A program made the position numbers and the translations under genes. The notes under the pieces are model-generated. The model did no database searches. It was given only the letters and a program-made list of their open reading frames with translations, and was not told where the DNA came from. A stretch of 64,000 bases of DNA from the NCBI GenBank assembly GCA_000934455.1, contig KN887216.1, positions 17,917 through 81,916 of the forward strand, read 5' to 3'. This DNA is from Apostichopus parvimensis (lineage: Eukaryota; Echinodermata; Holothuroidea; Aspidochirotida; Stichopodidae). Numbering within the stretch: position 1 is the first letter of the stretch; the number at the start of each line of letters is the position of its first letter. This document shows, in pieces, positions 13,001-26,900 of the stretch.

Positions 13001-16000
13001 CCTAGTTTCTTTTTCTTCCTTGGTTTCCTTTGTCTCTTACCTACTTTGTAGAGCGCTTTGAAACGCTGTATTAAGCGCTATATAAATTTTATTTATTATG
13101 AGTATTAATTACTTCTTCAGTAAGACAAGAAACTTTATCTATTGGAAAGAAAATTGATGGACAAGACAGGATAATCTTATCTGCTTTATTTCATTCATGT
13201 TTGGATTCTTGTTGCTCCGTGCTACCTCAAGAGTACAGTCTAATTGGATTCTAAAAATTCACTTGTAAAACATTAACTGAGGTATATAAGAGCACTTAGT
13301 ACATTTAATGTTCTGTAATGTACTCTGTAAACCATCTTTATGAAGTGAAGAATGGGTATCAGTCACGTCTTGCACAGTAAACAAGTTTGATGATATCCGT
13401 GAAGCTGTATTGGGAGGCCAGAATCATAGTCAACTAGATATCTAGACATAACTTTGTTGAACAACAGCATCATTGATGAGAGGTTTTCTTGCAGTAATAT
13501 AATTTGTGAAAATGAGAAAATGATAAGATGAAAGGTCAGTGTAGGTACGCTGCTGATGTTAATGTCCATGTTGGAATGTCCAGAAGAGAAAAGAACAGTA
13601 TCCTGGTTATGTCATGTGACAAGTCCTGACTAATCGGTTGAAATGATTATTACACAGATGCTACCTTCTTATATGTTAGGGATCGAGGTGCAACTACCTT
13701 ATAATGTCAAGCAACCAGGGTTTGTATTAAATGACAGGTGCAATATGTTGTTTTGTAAAGTCATTCATAGAGCAGAAAGTTGTTTTTAAGATGGTAGGAC
13801 ATTATGACATCAACCTGAATGGGGTTAATATATTGCCAGTACGACAAGCTACAGGGGGTGTGGTGACAGATAATTATTGGAATTAGTTTTAGATGTAATA
13901 GTGAATTGGTTAGGCTCCAGCAGCTCATGTGAAACCTATCCATGTGGTTATCTCACATAAGCCCCAGCCTGTGTCAAGCGCTTACTTCTTTATGAATATT
14001 CAGAGAAATGCAAAGCAGGTGTCTGATTGCTGCACCTTTCCTGGCCCCAGCATTCTGAATTAACATCCATATCTGATATACAAGAGTGGGCACCTATGTA
14101 GCTGACCACTGTCTCAAATACTGAAGGAGGTAAAGGTGCCCCTTTCTTCAACAAACATCGCTGTGCAACAACAGCATACAATGCTGATTCAAAACCAGTG
14201 ACAGAACAGATCCAGACTCCCATTTCTCCAAATTCAGAACCAGAAATGTCCATCTACAGAGCATGTGTTGGTAGGAAGTATGCACTAGTTAATGTAAGTA
14301 ATGGAAGAGGCCACCTTGCAAATGACCAAATTTAGGCATCCACATAGGAGGTAAGGGTGCCCCTTTCTTAAACAAACAGCACAGCAACAGCATACAATGT
14401 TGATTCAAAACCAGTGACAGAATACATCCATTTCCCCAAATTTAGAACCAGAAATGTCAAACTACAGAGCATGTGTTGGGTAAGAAGTGTTCACTAGTTA
14501 ATGTAAGTAATGGAAGAGACGACCTTGCGAATAACCAAATCTAGGGCATCCACATTTCTTGTCCTTTAAATCTTCATCCCAGGGTTGGTTCAGTCCTGGT
14601 CAGATCTTTGTGATGGACGAGTATTGTGCTAGGTACGGAGTGAGAGGTTGCCATAGACACCTGAGCTATCTAAAAGATCTCTTAGATAGGGCAGAGAGAG
14701 GAACCATGATAGATCCCACCCTCATCCACTACAGCTTTGCATTCTGTGCCTCACACGTCCATGGAAACAGGTATGAATGGAGGAATTCAATTAATTTAAT
14801 TAATAATAAATCATTTATATGACAAACTTAAATCTCCATAATAAGGAAAATTTGCACCTTTGTATATGGATCATTTTTAGTGTCTTTTTTTAGATGGCAG
14901 GTGTGGGGGGGGGGGGTTACTGATTTTGGTTAGTTATTCATATCCATGGCTCATGAAGTTTTATATTTCTGGTTATGAAGGAAAAACAAAAATTTCTGAT
15001 TTTTTTTTTATGTTTTTTTTCCATTTACATCTGATTTATACTAACATACATGTACAAGTGTTCAGGAGACCGAGTTTTTAGCAGGAGATGAAATTATGAA
15101 TTATTGACTTTTATTGACTATTCATTTGGTGTAAACATTGAGAAGGGTGTTTAATTTGAGTAATTTTCAATCTTAGAATGAGTTACACAGGGATTGCTTG
15201 GTAAAATTAAGGAAAAGTGCTGACTGAATGCAAACAGATGATGTAATTGTGAGTGACCATGTTTACGATTCATTACAGGCCAGATGGCATAGGAACAGTC
15301 ACAATGGAAGAAAAAGATATCTTTGAAGAGATTAAAGACAGGCTGAGGTGTCTACTGGAGCAACAAATTACAAGATTCAGGTACTGGAGTCTTTTATTTA
15401 TGCATTTATCTTTCAATCATATTTCATAAACCCCCACCTCATTCCCCCTACCATCCCCTTCACCAGTTGCTCCACCATTCTGCCTCGTTCTTTATACTTT
15501 TTTGCTATGAGGTGATATTTTATTGGATGGAGAGGCTTCTTTCTTTTCAAACTTTTCTTCATTTGGGACTATAAAGTTACCAGTGGCTTCATACCCTAAC
15601 ACAATGGTCAAAGGGTCTAACTTATATTCATGCTGGCTGGGTACTTGAGGTTACAATAGCAGAGAATACCTTATGCAGAATTCACATTGCAAATTTTACT
15701 CGAGCTGAGAAATAAACTTTGCTTCATAAACTCTCCCATATTTATCTATTTGGGGTCAAAATTGGCAATGTTTCACAATTATCTCAGGCCAAGAAAAGTT
15801 ATATCACTCTTTTCTGTCACTGAGATATGTCCATTCAATATTTATTTTGGGAAGAAACATCACTGTAGGTAGTCATACAAGTAACCAGTATCCCCTGTGA
15901 CCGATAAATTACACTTTTATGTTGAACTTAACAATTTTTTTATTTTTATAATTTTTTTATTTTTTAATATTTTTTATTTTTATTTTAAATTAACGGACAT

Positions 16001-19000
16001 AATTATCCACAAATACTGTCTGCATCCACAGCTCATTAGTAATTTTTCTCAATTTTTTAATTTTTAAAAGGATTTGTCTAAACTTTCTTAACCTTTTTAT
16101 TTTCGGTTGTGGTTAGATACAGGCAGATTGAACACTTAAACATGTCAGTGAAGAAACATGCCCACATATTTAACAGTGAAAGAAACCTTTGGATCTTTTG
16201 ACAATCGGTGGCCATTTATCGTATCTTCTAAAATATTTGGAGGTAGCGCAAACGCCCTGTATCGCATATATTCTGTGTGGTGCTATTGTTACTGATCAAT
16301 ATCATCAGTGGTGCTTACATAATGTTCCAGGAGACATAAACAGTTTTATAATGAGCATATCACTCACTTTCCATGTTGCCTGTATTTACATCAATGCATT
16401 CGTTTGGAACAAAGAAAATTCCATATTTAAAGGGACGTAAATTTTGCAAATTTTTACAACTGCTGAGATGTGATATTATTTCCATTAGTTTTCTTTGTAG
16501 TTTATTTCTTTCCTCCTTTTATTTATTTATGTATTTATTTTTTATTTATTTTTTATTTTTGGTTGTATTTGCTGGTATTTCTGGTAAAAAGGGCTTGACC
16601 AATCAAGTTGAGTTTTCAGCTGCTTTTGCCTTTATCCTTTGAATTTTCATGGTTTCCTATACCCAGGAACAAAAGAATGATTTTCAGTGAATTAGTAAAC
16701 AGTTTTGAAGGAGATATTATGAATTTGACCTCTATGCAGTTTATCAAACTTTGTGATCAGTTACAACATTCTTGTTCTGAACATCTTTCCCCTCCCCTCC
16801 CCCCCCCCACCCCACTTCATATTTCATATTCTGTAGTTCACATTCCTTTTTGTATTTTAGAGGATTTTTCCTTTGCACTTTTTTTCGGTCAATACCATTT
16901 TGCTGGGTGTGGTTTTTGCTTCTTAATCCTAACCTTTGTACCCATCTTTGACTAATTCTGACTACAATAGGTACAGCTTTCCATTTGGTAGACCCGAGGG
17001 GGCTCTGAAGGCCACACTGTCTCTTTTGGAAAGAGTGAGTTTTTAAATCTGTATAGCATCATGGATCATTTTAACACACTCAGTATTGATCACAAGGAAA
17101 CTGAAATATGGTGTTTTGGGGGTTGTTAAATGAATATGGGTGTGTTTGCCAGATGAATGTGGGTGTGAGGTTGTGAGCTGATGTTTAAATGCCAGGTGGA
17201 TGCAGTGGTAAAGATGTCAATTTGATGTTAATGTGTATGGTAGGTAAATGTTGATTGGATGATGTCAGCTGATGTGTTAATGCCAGGTGGATACAGTGGT
17301 AAAGGTATCAATTTGGTATGGATGTGTATGGTAGGCAGTGGCATAGCTAGGGGGGTCAAGGGGGGCACGTACCTGGGCGCCAGGTTTTGGGGGCGCTGAT
17401 ATTGGAGATATGAGAGTAAAAAAAATAAGCACTTTTTAGAAAAGAAGACGGAATTGATGTATTTTGTCAGGAATTTATTTCACAATATTATATTTATAAC
17501 TGGGGGCGCAATTTTCTACTCTTTCACCTGTGCGCCAAAACCTCTAGCTACCCCACTGATGGTAGTTAAATGTTGATTGGACAATATCAGCTGATGTACA
17601 AGTATGATCACAGACTTGACTAATACAAGTCTGAATCTGTCTCCTGAAGAACCGTCTCAAAGTGATAAAATAACTCACGAGGACGACTTCCTTTATCAGA
17701 CATTATCCTCTCATTTGTCTGCATTCCTCTTTTCTTTATTCAAGAACGATTTTTATCATTTCCATTCTTCAATCTACCACAAATAGGTCTTGATGAAAGA
17801 TATAGTCACCCCTGTGCCCCCTGAAGAGGTCAGAGGGGTCATCAGAAAGTGCCTGGAGGAGGCTGCTCTGGTTAACTATGAGCAAGTTTCAGCTTATGCT
17901 AGAATTGAAGGTAGGTAGAGTGAAAATGACTGCATGTTAGGATGCAGGTGATGATAATGAATATTCAGTCTTTATATAGACTGCATTGAAATGATTGTCA
18001 TTGAATGAGAATGAATATTAATTCTTTATATAGAATGCATCAAAATAATCTACATGTAATGAGAATGAACACCCATACTTTATATCAACTGCATCGAAAT
18101 GATTATCATTTAAAGAGAATGAATGTTTATTCTTTATGCAAGCATTACAATACCAGTATTGCCATACTAACACCAGCTTATTGTTAGACTGATTGGACAG
18201 TTAAAGAGAAAACCGTGTGTGGGTAAATATGTAAAAGCTAGAAGGCCTGATGACTTGATTCTCGGTCAGGATCATCTGCAGAGGCAGACTGAAGGACAAA
18301 AAGACAGAGGATGTACTTCAAAACAGATGTACGGACTTAATTTGGATCATTGGAAAATGAACAGAGCAATAGTAGACAGAACGAGGGTAGTGGGTTGCAA
18401 GGAAATAGGAGAAGGAAGGACTGTAGGAAATGAAATATGCAGAGGGCGAAGGAAGCAAAAAGAGACTTAGTAAGTTTGGAGGTTATTGAATGAATTAAAC
18501 TAAGGAGATAAAAGAGGGGAGGGGGGTAAATATAAATTACATCTCTTTTATGGCCCAAACAACAATTTTCATAGAAGAAAAAGTAAAGCAGGAAAAAATC
18601 TGCAACAAGTCTCTGTATATTGCACTTGTAACAAGATCACTACAAGAAGAAATTTCTTCTCATCGTGCATTGGGAGGAGAGAAAGATGCAAATGATGTTG
18701 TAATGCGGCAGTAAGTTTGTGCAACTGCTAGTTTCTGGGGAATGAGAGATGTCGGAGGTGTGAGCTGATATTACTCTTCAAGTTACTCTGCCCTGTTTCT
18801 ACTTTATGCCATTTGATTTACCTCTAGTTGATCTTGTTTTCATCTTGTCACTAGCATGTCTATGAATAAACATTCTCATGGGTTTATTGAATAAAATTTG
18901 CATTTGTTTGCATCGTGTAGAAGGAGACGATGCCGGGGCTGTTTCGAGAGGTGACCGATGATTTATTTATATATCAATGTTTTGATGTTCTTTGTGTTAA

Positions 19001-22000
19001 TGCTTTTGGTCAATGTGCAGCCTATAGACAAACTTGCAGAACCTAGCTTCCTCTTCCTAGTCTAACCTCCTTTGCCGTGTGACAGTTTCATGTTTTCGGT
19101 CCGATGAGATAATCAAATTCATTGACTTTCATTTCGAAGCATCAAGCAAAATTTGCTAGAAATGTTCCGTTTGATGAGGTGGTCTTTAGTTTCAGCAACT
19201 GCAATTTGATTCCAATAATACTGGGATAGTTTGTTAACATTTTCAGAAACCTATCACCAAAAACAACTGCTATGCAATGGAGCCAGGGCTGTACTATATA
19301 TGAAGACGAAAGAAAAGGATTTTCATCCCCTTTCCTCACCTCTCCACCCTCCTCCTAGTCCTTTCACTTAAATTTTTGATTGTTTAAAAATGTTTGGAAT
19401 CCAGTTATGCACTTTGTCATTTTCATGTGTCTGAATGCACTTTTGTCATGTTGGTTTGGTGCTGGGATTCATACAGCCAAAAGTACTAATAATAATACTA
19501 AATAATAATAATAAAAAATCATAATAAGACATAATAATAATAAATTACATTTATATAGCGCTTAATACAGTGTTTCAAAGCGCTTTACAAAGTAGGAAAG
19601 AGACAAAGTAAACCAAGGAAGAAAAAGAAACTAGGAATCAAACAGAAATGTTTTAAGTTGTCTCTTGAAAATACGAAGGGAGGGAGAGTCAAGAATGTGA
19701 AATGGGAGTTCGTTCCAAAGAGAAGGCGCAGCAACTGAAAAGGCACGATCACCATAACGAGTGCGGGTACGTGGACCAGTAATTAATTGCAAATGCGCAT
19801 GATAGGAAGAGCGAAGTGTAACTGTAGTTGACCGACGCAAAGGAGTAAGAAGGTCAGTGATATATTCAGGGGCAAGCCCATTGATCACTTTGTAGGTGAG
19901 AAGTAGGATCTTAAATTGGATGGGCTGAGAGACGGGAAGACAATGCAATGAACATAGTACAGGAGTGATGTGATCAAACTTTTTAGTGAGTGAGACTAGG
20001 CGCGCAGCAGCATTCTGAATTCTCCGAAGGGGAGCTATATGAGAAAAAAATTAGAAGCTGGAGTAACAAGGATGGACATGTCATTTATTGTAATCATTAA
20101 CAAATAAAGTCTTCATTAATCCATGGTATTCTGACATTTTGAACCGACATAAACCTCAGTTCTTCCTATGATTCTGTCTTTTTCTCTAAATTGTCAATTT
20201 TAACAAATAGTCAAGTTCTCGCCTGTCGTTTGCAAAGTCATTTCCCAGTTATTTCAGTTATTTGGTACATTTAACTGTAGCCAGGAAATGACCGCAATTT
20301 GAGGATCGACACCGTTAAAGTTACATCTTATCATTTTGAAAAAGGACAAAATATATTCAATGCTTTAAAATAGCTTGTCTGCTTGTATTGGTTAAGCAAT
20401 GGTGGCTGTTTACTTATTTTAGTTTTTGTGTTTTACTCATGTTTTTTATGTATGTTTTTTTATTGTTTAGTAGAATTTAAGAGTCTAGATTGGTTACACT
20501 TGTATGTTGCATGTTTCGTTTTTACTTGGAATCATATAGTAACTTTCATCACCTAGAAAATAAAGTTGATAATATTTATGTTTCATTTATTTGTGATCTT
20601 TGTGATTATGTTCCATCTTTTTCAAGATATCACAATGTGCTCTTGATAAATGTCATAGTTTTTGTCTTGTTACTACAGTTTTTATGTTACTGGATATAAC
20701 TAGATCATTTTGAATAAATATTTTAATTTTTTCGTTGGCATTAACAATATATCTCTATGTTCCATCTAGGTTGATACCACTTACATTAACAATATATCTC
20801 TATGTTCCATCTAGGTTGAAACCACTTGTGAACCAATTTACCATTATGATGAATACCTGTTGATATCCAGATAAATTCTATGTCATTCATTTCATAAGAT
20901 ATCATTCATAAACTTAGAACTCTTTAATACTCAATCTCGCGGCATCCTGATGACAGAGTCCATGATGTGATGATTGATTTCAACCGATTGGATTGCTTGC
21001 TTTGTTATTTGTATTAATGAAACTGTATTAATGACACAAAAACTGCCCTGATATTCTAAAATGGCCACAAAGTTTACTCGTAACACACTTGTCTACATTT
21101 TAGTGTTTTTGTACAGTTTTGGATGGTAAATTTGTACAGTGTTTGTAACTTTGTGGCGATGGTTGCGTTCCGAAAGTTTGACGTAAAACTGAGTATCAAA
21201 GGTATCATCATCAAGAGATGCTCCAGTTTGCTCCACTTCATACTCTGTTTAACGATTACTTTAGCAAATTTCTTTGAAGTCTTTCATTTTTACTTCAAGT
21301 GTTCCTTTTTCTTTTACATTTTGACAAACAAAAGGAATATCCCGATATAGTAACATAGTATAATGTCTTGCCTGACATGTCTTCAAATCGCACTTATTTT
21401 TAGCAACGTTTTTTGTGATTGAAAAAATAGAATATATTCCTGTTTGATAACAGACATTTCTAGATCTGCTTCTTTATTACCGTGATTCCTGAAGCTTAGT
21501 GCAAACTCTTATTCCTGCCTTCTAATACCGTGCAAGAAGCCTTTGTGAGGTATCTAACTTCAAAGTTCTTAATTGAACATAATGACTGTATTTGTGATGT
21601 CAGTTATAGGGTGCTTGAAGAAGACATAACGTACCATCGTGGTTTTATATCCGCAACAAAACCCTATCGGTAATTAATGAACTATTCTCTCTGACATCTC
21701 TCTCGTAAAGAAACTCTGAACAGCGACGATTCTACGCCGGAGAAGAGGCTGGAAGACGTGATTCATTTGGCGGAGCTCTGCATCGATGTGCTCCAACAGA
21801 ATGAGGAACACCATGCAGAGGTATGGAACTAGGTCTTTGATCGGATTATCATGTTTAATCTCTGAGATATGCTATATTTTAGAGTAGAGGTCCTGGGATT
21901 TCTATACTAGCACTTATCTTCTTTAAAAGTTCAATAGGCAGCAGACACTGAAAGAAAAACGGAGGGGAAAAATAGTTAAACTTAAAATTTTGCTATAGTG

Positions 22001-23880
22001 AAAACTGTGAGAAGGGTGGGTGTCTTTACTGTTTGGAATTGTAAGTTGATGATTTACTTGATTTCAGCCAAGTATAGACAAATCCAAATTTCTACTTCAT
22101 GATTGACTCCTATTGTTTTCTATTAATTTAAGAAATTTATCAGTATCGTAACCATTTTGTCAAACCATGTATAGATTTACAAAGTTTAATCTAATCGATG
22201 AGGAATGTTACAGACACTCACATTAGTACCAGACTAGAAAAGATCATCCATCAAAATATGATGGTTTGAATTCATTGGGTTTTTTTTTATTTTCTTCTCT
22301 AAATTTAACTCAACACACAGCTGTAATTACAAACTTTGTGTGAATATACATGGTAGTAAAATCTGGAAAGTTACAAAAAATTGAAATATTTAAAAAAAAA
22401 AAAAAATTCTCTTAACTCAAAACACAGCTGTAATTACAAACTTTCAACGAATATTCAGCGAGTTAAAGTCTGGCAAGTTTGAAAAATGTGTGAAGCATAA
22501 ATGACATTAGGATTGTGTATTCTTCTTTGCCACAGAATTATAAAAGTTTTTCTTTAAGATAGATAACACAATTTTATACCCTAAAATTGAATATATTTGT
22601 TTTAATTGAAGAGACTAAAGTTAAGATCATGACATTGTTTGTTCTAGTGATACAATGATAAGTGGTACGTTTAGATAGTTGCATGTGACAAGTTTTTGTG
22701 CTTTTTTTTAATTCTAGATTCCCCCAGCATACATAAAGATGTTGTTGAACCCAGCAATTTCATGCTTGCAGCTGTCCTGCTCAACCAGCACTTGTCACCC
22801 ACCCCACCCCACCCCTTCCATAATGCCGAACCAATTTCACCAACCGAGCATGAAGTCTGTATCTAGAGAAATTAAGAAATTGATATGCATGCTTCATAGT
22901 GCAGTGTTGAAAAATTTGAAAAACTAGAAATTGTTTCATGTCCAAAACCTCTGTAGTGTTGTGTTGTTAATACATGTCTTAGGATCGGTTCTCATATTAC
23001 ATATAGTCCTTTTTTTTAAGAAGCTTTCTAGCTCTGAGTAGTTTTATAGTTTTGAATAACTTACATTTCTTTGTCAAGTAATGTAATATTTCTTAAAACG
23101 CTGGGGAAGTACATAGACTCTCCCCCGTTGGCTAAGACGGTCATCTCGTACTCCAGAATGTTTTGTAGGAAAGGTTTTGTGATGAAAACTGAGAAAAACA
23201 TTGACTAAAAACAAACCTTCTCTCTTCTCTGTATAATTAAAATGTTGGTCAAATATTGTAATGGTTTTATTTTAACTTTTGAGAGTGCTGTGATTGTACC
23301 TATAACTGAAGCAATTTGACCTAATCTCAGCTACACACATCTCATCAAAATGTATCTACCATTCCAAACAAAAACAGACAGAGTGTGACAATTCTTTGTC
23401 GGAAGTAAAAAAAGAATTCTGGTCCTTTGTTATTGCAGGAAACCACCTTTCTTTTTAAAAGATGTTAGCTGTTACGGTAAAACAGAAATAATTGTGCATG
23501 GTTAAATTCACTGCATAATTGAAGTATAATAAAAAGAGTGATATCAAGGTAGCAATACACCAGTGGATCAAATCTCAAGAAGTGATGAAGCTGGTTCCTC
23601 GTTCTATATAAGCTACATGAACAAAATAAATACGTGGAAACTGGTAAATGTTGAATGCAACCTCACCTTTGACCCTGACGACCCCCTCATTATCCTATCT
23701 GCTCTTTCTCTCACCCAAAGCATAACAAACCCAAAGAATCGCAGGTACCTTGTTGATGTTCACGTATTTATCCGATGTGGTGCTTTTTTTCTATACTTGT
23801 TTCTCCTTTTGCTGTGTCTCATTAATATTCATTACTCTGGTATCTTATCCATATTCAAAATTCTCTATGGTAACACTGAG

Positions 23881-23912
<32 letters not shown>

Positions 23913-26900
23913 TGATTTGGCAAAATGTAGCATGTGTGTGTTCTGCTAATATCTAATATGATTTTCAAATAACATAATATATAATCAGAAGGTTTAACAT
24001 GCACTTATGCTATACAGTGATATTTGCTTAAAGGAGGGATAGTGCAGCTGGAGAGAGAATACAGGAGAGCACAATTATTTATATAATATATACTTATATA
24101 TATTATATAATTATTTCATTATGCTTTAACCTGGAAGTTTTTTCGTCGATGGTTACATTCTCCGTGTCTGCTCGTGGTATACAATATAAAATCCAGGGGT
24201 GAATCCAGGGAGAGGCCAGGCCTCCTCTTCTGAATAATTTTGTTGGTGTTAAAAATTTAGGTGCAAATGTAGTTTTACTCAAAACAAGATGACACTTTGG
24301 AAGGTACTTTTACATACTTCATGGGCATGTACCATCCTCTCCATTTGACTTCTGTTTTCCTAACGAACCACAATTTTTGATAGCAATTTTGTGATCTACC
24401 AACTGATCCGTCCCTCCTCAGAGAAATCCCGGATCCACCATTGAAATCTATAATGATGAAGGTCACACATACTGTTGTCGAAACCTTCCTCAATCTCCGC
24501 CTTTGTAATCTCTGGCCATGTCACTGCGTCTGTGTACAAATACGCATAAATGTATATATCTTTAAAGCAGTATTGCGTTGTGGTTTTTTTGTTTTTCTAT
24601 CCGGGCTGCTCTCTCTCATCTATAAGTGTTGCCGCTGCTAATTCTCTCGTAATCTGCTCACAAAATTATGTAACACAGTCACTATACTTATACTTCATCA
24701 ATATGAGAACTGATTTATGATAAACGCCGAAAGTCACAGCATCTTGCCAAGAGACGTATATGCCTAATTGTGTTCTATTTCAGGGAAATATATTCTTCCA
24801 AAATTTGACAGCACTTGGTTTAACTTTTTGCAGACTGTGCATGAATACATATATACATATATATATGTTATATATAGTTTTTTTTTTTTTTACATTTATT
24901 TCTTTTCTGCTACTTCTTTAAAGTCAGGAAGCTGGAATTTTCTTTGGCTTTTACAGACTGAAAAGCAGAAATTCATTTTGTAACTTTTCTGAGGTGACAA
25001 AGATATTCTTCGTACTTTGTTATTCTGGGAAAATTATTGACAGAAATAATTAATTTATTGTTGATTCATCATAATATTGATGAACTGCAACAACCTATGG
25101 ATGTTGGGTAGGGGAAAATATAACTCATCTTTGAATTGATTGATTGATTGGTTAATTGATGTAATTGCATCCAAAACAAATGACACTAGCCACAGTACAA
25201 CATAACAATCCAGGCTAGCAAGTCTTAGCAACAAGAGTCACCTTTTGCTCTTGTTCAAAGAAATTCTACCAATTTTAACATCTCTACAAATGAATGAGAT
25301 TCACATAATCATCATTTCAAATCATTATCACAGAATTAATGTATAAATTTCCAATTGCAAACTACACAACACTAAACTATAATTTTCACTGAATTGTTTA
25401 AATCATTACTGAATATGGAACAGCTGGTTGTGTATGTAATGTTACACATTGCCCAGTGTGTGACCGAAGAAAATATATTGTCAGTCGCCTCGCATTAATG
25501 TCGCGCCAAATGTATTTCACATAACCTCGACCAAAATATGACGATCATCAATTGGACTTACCTCGCTTGCCTCATATAAAATTCAAATTCTGCCATTGTT
25601 ATCAAGTGATTAGAAAAATCACACAAGTTGTTTTTTTTATGATTTTGGATTAAAACAATGGAAGAAAGGGAGGAAAATTTAGTCATGAAAAACAAGCATC
25701 TTGTGAGAGGTCCTTTTCTGTAATAAACTGAATGTAGCAGTATTAGCAGTAGAGATTACATCATCTCTCCCGAAGGACTTCCTCTTGTGAAGTTACCAAG
25801 GTCAAAGGTCACCTTCAGTGTTACCTTAACATCATTCTCTGTGAAGATTTTTAACTGTGAAATTTTATTGTGCTATTGTCTTTGGAGTGACATGTACGTT
25901 GTGCTGATATTCTACTCACACATTTTTATGTAATTGATAGTTTGATAATACTATTAACCAGTTTTGTTTAAACCATTTTTTTATTTTTCTAATGTTTTTA
26001 TCAAATGTGTAGATTGATAGGTTATTGATTGCTTGCATATATAGAAATTTTTGTTTGAATAAATGTTATCAATAATCTAACATTTTTCCAGAGTCAAGTT
26101 TTGTCAAGTTCGTACCATCCACACTACGGTTGGGAGTAATTTCTTCTTGATTGTTACTGGTAATTGTAATCATTTTACTAATAAATAGCCTCGTTTTAAT
26201 AATAATACCAAATCGAAAATTGATTCCCTTCTCAGGCCTTTGCGTGGTTCAGCGACCTTCTCGTAGAGCACGCTGAAATCTTCTGGTCCTTGTTTGCTGT
26301 GGACATGGATGCTGCCTTGCAAGTCCAACCTCCGGACACCTGGGACAGTTTCCCTTTGTTTCTTTTACTTAACGATTACCTGCGATCAGAACGTAAGTAA
26401 TCATCAATCGTGTCTCAAGTCTCAAGACCGGTGGGGACAGTTTGTGGGTCATGCCATATGTCCAGCCAGTGGGTGTGTATAGTCCATATAAGAATGGGCT
26501 TCAGAATTCTTTATCCAGGCTGAAGACTTGACAAACTACAAATATGTTATAGAAAACTATATATTATACCCATTATCTGCAGCTATGTGTAGCTATCCAG
26601 GCTTCCCCTCGTTTCCTCTACACATTTCTCTAGCTATGTACAGCTATGTAAGGTTCCTCTAAAATGATACCCAGCTCTACAGCTATAAACAGCTATGCAA
26701 GGTTGCCCACATATCCATTATATGCAGCTATGTATAGCTATACTGGTTCTTCCACCCCCCCCCACCCTCCCCGCTCTTGCCAACATACAACATTTCTTAG
26801 ACATGTACAGCTATACAAAGTTACGCAAAGTTGTACACATGTCACATCCATTTAGTTGAAGCTATGTACAGCTATGCAAGCTTTCCCTTGCATTGTACAG

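Larger units (their letters stand above)
18951..21710. other. CADPS intron (exon 12-13)
   Basis: It contains the minus-strand LINE fragment at 19500-20050 and the 45-bp duplication at 20740. The remaining AT-rich sequence has only short open frames without coding character. Confidence 0.75.
21821..26235. other. CADPS intron (exon 13-14)
   Basis: It contains the two-copy repeat at 22292, the poly(T) run at 23887, an AT palindrome near 24090 and the hAT-like MITE at 24194. I see no further structure. Confidence 0.75.
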
